A stretch of 64,000 nucleotides of DNA from JAEXNA01 sp037189585 (GTDB lineage: Bacteria; Vulcanimicrobiota; Xenobia; Xenobiales; JADMJV01): positions 484,131 through 548,130 of the forward strand of contig JBBCJA010000001.1 of assembly GCA_037189585.1 (NCBI GenBank), read 5' to 3'. Within the stretch, counting starts at the first letter, position 1. Every line of letters starts with the position of its first letter. Shown here piece by piece: positions 51,125 to 57,823 of this stretch. A model generated the notes under the pieces. That model was not told the origin of the DNA. It made no database searches and saw nothing but the letters and a program-made list of their open reading frames with translations. The position numbers and the translations under genes are program-made.

Positions 51125-51586
51125 GTGAAAGTTCTGATCGGAGCCGACCACGGCGGATACGACCTCAAGACCGAGCTGTGCGCCTGGTTGAAAGAGAAGG
51201 GGATCGCCTTCTTGGACTACGGGACCCACACCAGCGACCCGGTGGACTATCCGGATTTGGCGCTGTTGGTGGCCCAGGGTGTGGCCTCGGCGCCGGACGA
51301 GTATATCGGGATCGTGATCGACGGAGCGGGCTGTGGGAGCGCCATCGCGGCCAACAAGGTACCCGGAGTGCGCGCGGCCGCTTGCTACTGCACCTTCACC
51401 GCCAAGAATTCGCGCCAGCACAACGCGGCCAACGTGTTGTCCCTCGGCTCCAAGGCGGTGGGCGCGGAGAACGCCAAGGAGATCGTGGCCGCTTTTCTTG
51501 GTTCGGAGTTTGAAGGCGGGCGCCACTCTCGCCGCATCGAGAAGATAACCGCGATCGAGCATCGATTCTTCAAGGACGCGCCCTAA
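51125..51586 (+). CDS. RpiB-like sugar-phosphate isomerase
   Basis: 153 residues, RpiB/LacAB fold: IGADHGGYDLKTEL at the start, SAIAANKVPGVRAA and SRQHNAANVLSLGS. The catalytic Cys of E. coli RpiB (in CGTGIG) is replaced: the segment reads IDGAGCGSAIAANK, with Asp66 at that place. This may mark the BMC-linked subgroup and a changed substrate. The GTG at 51125 has AAGGAG 7 bases upstream. It would interconvert ribose and ribulose phosphates or a related pair. It has no N-terminal tag helix. Confidence 0.92.
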   Translation: MKVLIGADHGGYDLKTELCAWLKEKGIAFLDYGTHTSDPVDYPDLALLVAQGVASAPDEYIGIVIDGAGCGSAIAANKVPGVRAAACYCTFTAKNSRQHNAANVLSLGSKAVGAENAKEIVAAFLGSEFEGGRHSRRIEKITAIEHRFFKDAP

Positions 51587-51592
51587 ACGGTT

Positions 51593-51859
51593 ATGTTTTT
51601 GGGCAAGGTGCGAGGAACCGTGGTCGCAAGCCACAAGCTTGACGAGCTGCATGGGGCGATCTTTCGCATCGTGGAGCCGGTCGACGAGCATGGAAAGGCG
51701 ACCGCATCGCTGATGGTGGCGGTCGACAATATCGCCAGCCGGGTGGGCGACCTGGTCTACCTGGTCAAAGGGAAAGAGGCCATCATGCCCTGGCGCTCGG
51801 ACATGGTTCCGATCGACGCCGCCATCGTGGCCCTGGTGGATGGAGTGGACTTGCGGTGA
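51593..51859 (+). CDS. BMC-P shell pentamer protein 2
   Basis: 88 residues. LGKVRGTVVASHKLDELHGA and the later PIDAAIVALVDGVDL match the EutN/CcmL family. It is shorter than BMC-P 1 and the middle strand reads VDNIASRVGDLVYLVKG. It begins 6 bases after the isomerase stop and overlaps the next start by 4 bases (GTGA). Three different pentamer proteins may give vertices of different types or local pores. Confidence 0.93.
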   Translation: MFLGKVRGTVVASHKLDELHGAIFRIVEPVDEHGKATASLMVAVDNIASRVGDLVYLVKGKEAIMPWRSDMVPIDAAIVALVDGVDLR

Positions 51860-52134
51860 TCTATTCCAAGGTCGTGGGGACGGTTTGGGCGACCGAGCGA
51901 GTCGCAAGCATCGCGCAGGCCTCCATGAAGCTAGTCGCCCCTTGTGTTCCGGGAAGTGGAGAGCAGACCGGGCCAGCCATTTTGGCGGTGGACCTGGTGG
52001 GCTGCCGCAAGGACGATCAAGTATTAGTGGTCTACGAGGGAAGCTCGACACGCTTCGCCCTCGCGGACAAGAGCACGCCTTGCGAGGCGATCGTTGTGGG
52101 AATCGTGGACAGATTGGACATTGAGGAGAACTAG
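51856..52134 (+). CDS. BMC-P shell pentamer protein 3
   Basis: 92 residues. SKVVGTVWATERVASIAQA and ILAVDLVGCRKDDQVLVVYE are typical strands, with AIVVGIVDRLDIE at the end. It starts at GTG 51856, overlapping the previous gene's stop. The aldolase gene starts one base after its stop, so the run of genes is tightly packed. It differs from BMC-P 1 and 2 in the loop GSSTRFALADKSTPCEA. Confidence 0.93.
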   Translation: MIYSKVVGTVWATERVASIAQASMKLVAPCVPGSGEQTGPAILAVDLVGCRKDDQVLVVYEGSSTRFALADKSTPCEAIVVGIVDRLDIEEN

Positions 52135-52135
52135 C

Positions 52136-53065
52136 ATGGATATCGAGAGCCTGGTCAGCCGGATCACCAAAGAGGTCTTGAAGGAGGTCGGGCAGCTGCA
52201 GGGGAGCGACCGCTTGCCGCCGGCTCGAAACGGAGCTTCCGAGGGGACCGTCACGCGCGACGGTAAGACCTGTCTGCTTCGCACCACCGGGGAATGCGCC
52301 GGTGTCGGTTGTTGCGCCGAGCTCGTTCCGGGCCTGGTTCGTAAGATCGTCGACGAAGGAGCCGACCGGGTCGGAAATCGCCTGGGCGGTGTCGTCTCTG
52401 GCGTCGATCTCGCGGCCCGTATCGACCACACTTTGCTCAAGGCGGAGGCCACCTCGGACGAGATTCGAGAGCTGTGCCGCGAAGCGCGCGAGCATCAGTT
52501 CGCCTCGGTCTGTGTCAACCCGGGCTTCGTGGCCCTGGCCGCCGACCTCTTGCGAGGCTCCCCGGTCAAGGTCTGTACCGTGGTCGGATTCCCGCTCGGC
52601 GCCACCACCACGTTCACCAAGGTCAGTGAGACCAAGGAGGCGGTGGCCAACGGGGCCGACGAGATCGACATGGTGATCAATATCGGGGCCTTGAAGAACG
52701 GTGAGGACCATCTCGTCGAGGAGGATATGCGAGAAGTCGTGCGCGCGGCCTCCGGACGTGTGACGAAAGCGATCTTCGAGACCGCCCTCTTGAATGATGA
52801 CGAAGTGATCCGAGCTAGCCGTATGGCCAAACGGGCGGGACTCGACTTCGTCAAAACGTCGACCGGCTTCGGCCCGGGTGGGGCGACTGTTCATCACGTC
52901 GCTCTGATGCGGAAAACGGTCGGTCGCTCGATGGGTGTCAAGGCGTCCGGCGGAGTGCGCGACCTGGAAGGCGCCCAGGCCATGATCGCCGCTGGAGCCA
53001 CCCGCATTGGGGCCAGCGCCTCGGTCAAGATCGTGCGCGGTGAGCAAGGGACGGACGGCTACTGA
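52136..53065 (+). CDS. deoC: Deoxyribose-phosphate aldolase with N-terminal BMC tag
   Basis: 309 residues. The TIM-barrel aldolase occupies about 90-309, with DHTLLKAEATSDEI, the Schiff-base Lys240 in DFVKTSTGFG and Lys269 in GVKASGGVR. It splits 2-deoxyribose 5-phosphate into glyceraldehyde 3-phosphate and acetaldehyde. In front are an amphipathic helix (DIESLVSRITKEVLKEV) and a linker with four Cys (46, 54, 59, 60) found in CLLRTTGECAGVGCC, not part of ordinary DeoC. GAGGAGAA precedes the ATG. It is the last gene of the microcompartment operon. Confidence 0.95.
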   Translation: MDIESLVSRITKEVLKEVGQLQGSDRLPPARNGASEGTVTRDGKTCLLRTTGECAGVGCCAELVPGLVRKIVDEGADRVGNRLGGVVSGVDLAARIDHTLLKAEATSDEIRELCREAREHQFASVCVNPGFVALAADLLRGSPVKVCTVVGFPLGATTTFTKVSETKEAVANGADEIDMVINIGALKNGEDHLVEEDMREVVRAASGRVTKAIFETALLNDDEVIRASRMAKRAGLDFVKTSTGFGPGGATVHHVALMRKTVGRSMGVKASGGVRDLEGAQAMIAAGATRIGASASVKIVRGEQGTDGY

Positions 53066-53799
53066 AGCCTTCTCGCCGAGAGAGCGTCTTCGTGTTGCGC
53101 CGCTCTCCCTTAGGAGAGCGCGACGACTTGCTTCTTCTCCTGGGTCGAGAGACCGGTCGTTTCTCCGCTGTCTCCAAAGGAACTCGGGGAAGCCAACGGA
53201 GCGGTCTTCTGGAGCCTCCGGTGGAGCTGGAGGCCTCTTTTTTTGAGGGAGCCACGCTCGACTCTTTGCGGCAGCCGGCTTTGACCCGGGCCTTCGCGGC
53301 TCTGCGCGGGAGACTCGACGGGCTGTTGGCGGCTGGCTTTCTTTGTCGGCTTTTCGCCGCGGCTTTACCTGAAAAAGCTAGAGTCGACGGCTCTTACGAA
53401 CTGTTAGGTGAAGCTCTGACACGCCTGAGTGAAGGCGTGGTCCCCAGCGAGGTCGCACTTTTTGCTCAGAGCGGTTTGTTGCGTGAATTGGGGGTGGCAC
53501 CGGCCCTCGACGGTTGTGTCGGTTGCGGCAATTCCGCGGTGGCCGGCTTTTCCGCTGTAGACGGCGGCTTGCTCTGCTCGAAGTGTTATGGCGGCCACGG
53601 TTTCGCGGTCTCCTCCGCTGTGGTCGCGACATTGCGCGCTTTTGATAGCGGACATCCCTCCACGGAGATGACTCCGACGCTGGTGCGTGAGGTGGGGCGT
53701 GTCTACAAGCATCAATTGAAACATCATCTCGACTTGCCCGATCGTCTTTTTCGGCCGGTGCTACCACAGGAGGGCTCCGGTGAAGATTCTCGGCATTGA
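53062..53799 (+). CDS. recO: DNA repair protein RecO
   Basis: 245 residues. The OB-fold N-domain has VFVLRRSPLGERDDLL, then FSAVSKGTRG. A helical part and a zinc motif follow (CVGCGNS ... CSKCYGG). RecO loads RecA at gaps with RecR. GTG 53092 cuts off the first strand (ESVFV) of the OB fold, so the start is placed at CTG 53062, which shares CTGA with the deoC stop. This is uncertain, and there is only a weak ribosome site. The C-terminus overlaps ruvX by 20 bases. Confidence 0.88.
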   Translation: MKPSRRESVFVLRRSPLGERDDLLLLLGRETGRFSAVSKGTRGSQRSGLLEPPVELEASFFEGATLDSLRQPALTRAFAALRGRLDGLLAAGFLCRLFAAALPEKARVDGSYELLGEALTRLSEGVVPSEVALFAQSGLLRELGVAPALDGCVGCGNSAVAGFSAVDGGLLCSKCYGGHGFAVSSAVVATLRAFDSGHPSTEMTPTLVREVGRVYKHQLKHHLDLPDRLFRPVLPQEGSGEDSRH

Positions 53800-54202
53800 C
53801 CACGGAAAGAAGAGGGTGGGAGTCGCCATCTCCGACGAGTCGGGGAAGTTGGCCTTGCCTCTGGAGGTCATCCCCGGGAAAGACCGCCACGCCTTGTTGA
53901 CTCGAATCGTCGAGCTGGCCACTCTGCATAAGGTCTCCTGTGTCGTGGTAGGCCATCCTTTGACACTTCAGGGCGAATCCGGTCCCCAGGCCCGGCAGGC
54001 CGAGGATTTCGCCCAACGGCTGCGCCATAAATTGGAGTCGGAAGTCGTACTATGGGACGAGCGGATGACTTCGATTCAGGTCGATCGAGCCAGACCCGAC
54101 GGCTCCAAAGGGGGTAAGGACGGGACGCGCGATATGATGGCGGCCGTCTTGATTCTGCAGACCTATCTCGATTCTTGGGAGCACGGTGGTTGCCCCCGTT
54201 GA
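53780..54202 (+). CDS. ruvX: Holliday-junction resolvase-like RuvX (YqgF)
   Basis: 140 residues, RNase H-like fold. ILGIDHGKKRVGVAISDESG at the start, VVVGHPLTLQGESGP in the middle and VVLWDERMTSIQ near the end (catalytic acidic residues) are family hallmarks. Its main known role is 16S rRNA pre-processing. It starts at GTG 53780 inside recO, so it is translationally coupled to it. The adjoining convergent HTTM gene is 14 bases away. Confidence 0.93.
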   Translation: MKILGIDHGKKRVGVAISDESGKLALPLEVIPGKDRHALLTRIVELATLHKVSCVVVGHPLTLQGESGPQARQAEDFAQRLRHKLESEVVLWDERMTSIQVDRARPDGSKGGKDGTRDMMAAVLILQTYLDSWEHGGCPR

Positions 54203-54216
54203 GGCATTCCGGTTGG

Positions 54217-55284
54217 CTAGTGAAGAGTTTTACTGGCCGTCGTGATAGGATCCCACCAGCACTCTCCCATATCTTTGATGTCGGTAGCGGATCGTCCTAA
54301 AATATTCTCGACTTTGCGAGCCACCGTACCCGGGTCGAAGAAGAGTATGTAGAGTAATGGAACAAATAGAAATTGCCACACAACGAGTATCGTGGCGTTG
54401 AGAAAGTGAAAGAAAAAACCGGATGCCATGACAAGTAATTGCCAACGTCTTTGAAATATGAAGTAGCCTGCGTACAGCTCAAAAAGAATGGCGATAGCCG
54501 TCGCGGCATTAAGAAGTCCCATAGGTGGATCGAGTCGGCTAAGCCAGTAGCCTAATGGTGATGACCATTCGGAAATGAGGGCTTGCTCCAGAACTTCGCC
54601 GGAATGCCAGAAGGGGCTTGTGACCTTGGCGACGCCTGTTCCGAAGTACATTAGGGCAAGTTGGACACAGATAATCCGCTGAGTCCAAAGAGGCACACTG
54701 GTGGGAAGCCTCTTGTTTTTACGTCGTGCAAGCCACGCATCCACGGATAAGACGTTCGCGGCGGGGCTAGCTAGCATTACCCAGGAGATAATAAAAAGAA
54801 CTTTGTCGTAGGAATAGGTGGCATGGTAGGTATAGGCATAGTAGTGGTAGATGAGAAATATGAGATACAGAGTTGTGGATACTCGATAAAATGCACCGAG
54901 GGTGAAGCCGACGATGGAAATTAGTAGAGACAGGTAGCAGAACCAAGCCTGTAGGGGGGAAGCGGAGCCCACGATGTATCCGATAAGGCGAGTCAGGGGG
55001 CTGGCGGTTAGTGACTCGTCGACATAGGGAAAAAAAAGCCCTTGTGTCGAGAAAAGTGTCGTCACATGGGGGAGAAATTTTAACCACATCATCAAGATGA
55101 ACGAGCCCAGGCCGATGCGAATAAGAGCCAACGCGTGAGGAGGCCCCTCAGGAAACCAAAAAGTATTCCATATGCCGGCGAGGTGAGCTATCTGACGAGA
55201 AGCCAGGGCGGAAGTTTTTCGAGGCTCTGGTGTTGGGCTTTGAGAAGGGGACATCAGCGGGCCTTCCGGTTTAGGGCGTGTCAT
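54217..55284 (-). CDS. HTTM-domain membrane protein
   Basis: 355 residues with about 8 membrane segments. The horizontally transferred transmembrane (HTTM) features are FLPHVTTLFSTQGLFFPYV near the front and LMYFGTGVAKVTSPFWHSGE further on, as in vitamin K-dependent carboxylase-like proteins. The catalytic carboxylase part is not complete, so it is not called a carboxylase. The start is ATG 55284 (AAGG upstream); ATG 55254 with GGAAGG is also possible. The ATG lies in one arm of a 14-base inverted repeat. Confidence 0.85.
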   Translation of the reverse strand: MTRPKPEGPLMSPSQSPTPEPRKTSALASRQIAHLAGIWNTFWFPEGPPHALALIRIGLGSFILMMWLKFLPHVTTLFSTQGLFFPYVDESLTASPLTRLIGYIVGSASPLQAWFCYLSLLISIVGFTLGAFYRVSTTLYLIFLIYHYYAYTYHATYSYDKVLFIISWVMLASPAANVLSVDAWLARRKNKRLPTSVPLWTQRIICVQLALMYFGTGVAKVTSPFWHSGEVLEQALISEWSSPLGYWLSRLDPPMGLLNAATAIAILFELYAGYFIFQRRWQLLVMASGFFFHFLNATILVVWQFLFVPLLYILFFDPGTVARKVENILGRSATDIKDMGECWWDPITTASKTLH

Positions 55285-55390
55285 CAATCAACCTTCCGTC
55301 GCTACACTTGCCCGACGCCCCACTTCGTGGATGCCCGCGGAGGACAAAAATGTTGTACGTGTAGCTCGAAACGCCAATTGATGACACGCC
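55275..55390. repeat. 14-base perfect inverted repeat flanking 88 bases
   Basis: GGCGTGTCATCAAT (55275-55288) and ATTGATGACACGCC (55377-55390) are exact inverted copies, with imperfect extension on both sides. The element spans the gap between the two minus-strand genes, touches the stop of the first and covers the start ATG of the second. It could be a regulatory RNA fold or the remnant of a small mobile element. No open frame is inside. Confidence 0.75.
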
Positions 55391-55972
55391 TTAGTCATGG
55401 CCAATGAGGAGAAGCTTGGCCTCAGAAGTGTTGTGGAAATATCCCTCTCGACTTTCTGGCCACAGCTGGTAGTAGATCGCGACCTGCTGTACCGGTCTGT
55501 GAGGGTTTGCTTTGTTATAAATTTCGCGGAGTTTGCTCGCCATTTTCGCGTGGTGAGGCGGACGTCTTTCTATAGGGATTCCGTTGAGTGGAATTCTCGC
55601 ATTGGCCTCTCCTAGCCAAACAGGAAATTCTTTATAGATGTTCAGGTCGACCATGTCGCTGGTGGGACGTGCGGGAACTTCAGCCGATCGGATGGGCAGT
55701 CCCCAAGCGCTGAAGCCGTTGTTGAGCTTGGTGTAGGTTTCGAAAACCGTGAAGTTATTGAAGACCGCGACCATCCACGGCATAGCGGGAAGCGAGCCGG
55801 CTTTTTGGTTGGGGAAAGTTGGTACTCGCAGACAAGCGGACAGGAATATATTGAGATTGCAGTAGAGGAACGTCAGGATAATGGCATTGGCCACGATTCG
55901 ATTGGGTCGTGACGAGCGACGCTTGGACACTTCTCCAGATTCTGAAGCTTGGCCGTGTCTTCCTTTCAGCAA
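55391..55972 (-). CDS. Unknown protein paired with HTTM gene
   Basis: 193 residues with one membrane segment at about 28-48 (IVANAIILTFLYCNLNIFLS), then an external part with LPAMPWMVAVFNNFTVFETY and WLGEANARIPLNGIPIERRP. It is probably the partner of the downstream HTTM protein, which in other bacteria often has a small companion, but it does not look like the usual DCC-type protein. The start is TTG 55972 and has no clear ribosome site; a later GTG at 55930 is also possible. Confidence 0.65.
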   Translation of the reverse strand: MLKGRHGQASESGEVSKRRSSRPNRIVANAIILTFLYCNLNIFLSACLRVPTFPNQKAGSLPAMPWMVAVFNNFTVFETYTKLNNGFSAWGLPIRSAEVPARPTSDMVDLNIYKEFPVWLGEANARIPLNGIPIERRPPHHAKMASKLREIYNKANPHRPVQQVAIYYQLWPESREGYFHNTSEAKLLLIGHD

Positions 55973-56015
55973 ATTTTACAGGAAGACCAAGTGGTGACGC
56001 GAACCGCATAGCCCG

Positions 56016-57023
56016 ATGAGAGCCCTTTTGCTATTGGTTCGACTGGGGATGGTCATGTCTTTGGTTGTGGGGGCTGGGGTCTTTTGGTTTTATAAGGAGA
56101 TCTCGAGAGCCGGTAGCAGTGCGGGCAAACCTGTCGTCTTCGAGGTGGAGCCCGGCGTTAGTGGGCGTGACCTCGCCGAAGCCTTGGAAAATAAGGGCTT
56201 GGTCGCCAATGCGACAGCCTTTCGCTGGCTACTACGGATCAAAGAAAAGCGCGAGGGGGTGACTCTACGGGCTGGTCATTTCAAGATCGATCCCCGTCAG
56301 GACACTAAGGATGTTCTCGAGGAGCTATTGCACGGGGACACTTTGACCCGTAAGGCCACTGTCCCCGAAGGCTTCACCATGGAGCAGACCGCGGATTCTT
56401 TAGCCAAGCAGAAGATCTGTTCGGCGGAGGATTTCTGGAAGGCCGCGAACTCGAGTAGCCTCGGTCTCGGGTGGGAGTTCCCCAAAAAGCTCGAGGGCTA
56501 CATCTTCCCCAGTACCTATGAGTTTCCATGGGAGTGTACCGGCGAGCAGGCGGTGCGCCAAATGACGGGACAGTTCCGCTCCAGCGTGGAGCCGGAGTGG
56601 AAAAAATATAAAGCCACGGCACCTTTGACCTTTCAAGACACCATCATCCTGGCGTCTTTGGTGGAGCGAGAGGCTCAGATCGCCTCCGAGCGGCCGACCA
56701 TCGCGGGAGTCTACGTGAACCGCTTGCGCAAGGGTATGAAGCTCGAATGCGACGCGACAGTGCAGTTCGCGCTCGGTGAACAGAAGGCGGTTCTTCTGTA
56801 CAGAGATCTCGAGATCTCTTCACCTTACAACACCTATCGTTACGCTGGCCTGCCGCCGGGGCCGATCTGCTCTCCCGGGCTCGATGCTATCAAGGCGGCT
56901 ATGAATCCCAAGAAGAGCGATTATCTTTTTTATGTTCGTAACGACGTCAAAAATGACGGAAGTCATGTTTTTGGCCGAGATTTTTACGAGCACGAACAAA
57001 ACATCGCGAAATATCAGCGTTAG
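56016..57023 (+). CDS. mltG: Endolytic murein transglycosylase MltG
   Basis: 335 residues. One N-terminal membrane helix, a LysM-like part and the YceG catalytic domain follow. ATVPEGFTMEQTADSL, KLEGYIFPSTYEF and LVEREAQIASERPTIAGV (catalytic Glu in the VERE motif) are typical, as is SPYNTYRYAGLPPGPICSPG. It cuts nascent glycan strands and sets their length. It sits 12 bases upstream of udk. Confidence 0.96.
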   Translation: MRALLLLVRLGMVMSLVVGAGVFWFYKEISRAGSSAGKPVVFEVEPGVSGRDLAEALENKGLVANATAFRWLLRIKEKREGVTLRAGHFKIDPRQDTKDVLEELLHGDTLTRKATVPEGFTMEQTADSLAKQKICSAEDFWKAANSSSLGLGWEFPKKLEGYIFPSTYEFPWECTGEQAVRQMTGQFRSSVEPEWKKYKATAPLTFQDTIILASLVEREAQIASERPTIAGVYVNRLRKGMKLECDATVQFALGEQKAVLLYRDLEISSPYNTYRYAGLPPGPICSPGLDAIKAAMNPKKSDYLFYVRNDVKNDGSHVFGRDFYEHEQNIAKYQR

Positions 57024-57035
57024 GAGATTTGTCAG

Positions 57036-57671
57036 ATGTCGACATTCGTTGTTGGGGTCGCGGGAGGCACCGGGTCCGGGAAGACAACTGTGGCCAGGAA
57101 GCTGGTGGACGAGTTCAAGGATCAGCCGGTTCGCTTGATTCCCCAGGATGCCTACTATAAAGATCTTAAAGGGCTGCCGCTGGAAGAGCGGGCTCAGGTC
57201 AACTACGATCATCCCTTGGCCTTTGACAATGAGCTTCTGGTTGCTCACCTCGACAATCTGATAGCCGGCAAGTCGGTGGAGCAGCCGATCTACAACTACC
57301 ACACCCACTCTCGTTCCGAGGACACCATCACGGTGGAGCCCGCTACGATTGTGTTGGTTGAGGGCATTCTCGTCCTGGAGGACGAGCGACTGCGCCAGCG
57401 CATGAATATCAAGGTTTACGTCGATACCGACGCCGACGAGCGCTTCATTCGTCGCTTGCGTCGCGACTTGATCGAGCGAGGCCGTTCCATCGATTCCGTC
57501 ATCGATCAATATCTAGGCTCGGTTCGCCCTATGCATCTGCAGTTTATCGAGCCGACCAAGAGGTACGCCGACGTGATCGTACCCGAGGGTGGGGCTAATC
57601 ACGTGGCGATCGACCTTCTAGCCTCAAAGATTCGTGCTATTTTGCACGAACCCGGAGTGATCGAGCGATAG
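57036..57671 (+). CDS. udk: Uridine kinase
   Basis: 211 residues. Walker A is VAGGTGSGKTTVARKL. PQDAYYKDLKGLPLEERAQV and NYDHPLAFDNELLV are the nucleoside-binding and catalytic stretches, and RRDLIERGRSIDSVIDQYL is the lid. It phosphorylates uridine and cytidine for pyrimidine salvage. It follows mltG by 12 bases and is probably co-transcribed with it. Confidence 0.96.
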   Translation: MSTFVVGVAGGTGSGKTTVARKLVDEFKDQPVRLIPQDAYYKDLKGLPLEERAQVNYDHPLAFDNELLVAHLDNLIAGKSVEQPIYNYHTHSRSEDTITVEPATIVLVEGILVLEDERLRQRMNIKVYVDTDADERFIRRLRRDLIERGRSIDSVIDQYLGSVRPMHLQFIEPTKRYADVIVPEGGANHVAIDLLASKIRAILHEPGVIER

Positions 57672-57823
57672 CTGGTGCTCGAATTTGTTCTCACGGCAAT
57701 GGCTTACGAAGGAAAACGATCCGGCCTATGGAAAACCCTTCTGAGGCCCTCATGGCTAAATTCTTTTGGCGTCGCGACTGCGGACGCGGGTTGTCACACT
57801 AAGATCAAAAATGGAGTCACGAA

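Noticed and set aside
51098..53047. 649-codon open frame on the minus strand across the microcompartment operon
   Set aside because: It lies fully antisense to RpiB, two BMC-P genes and DeoC, which have clear family motifs. GC-rich third positions keep the opposite frame open. The translation has no family signal.
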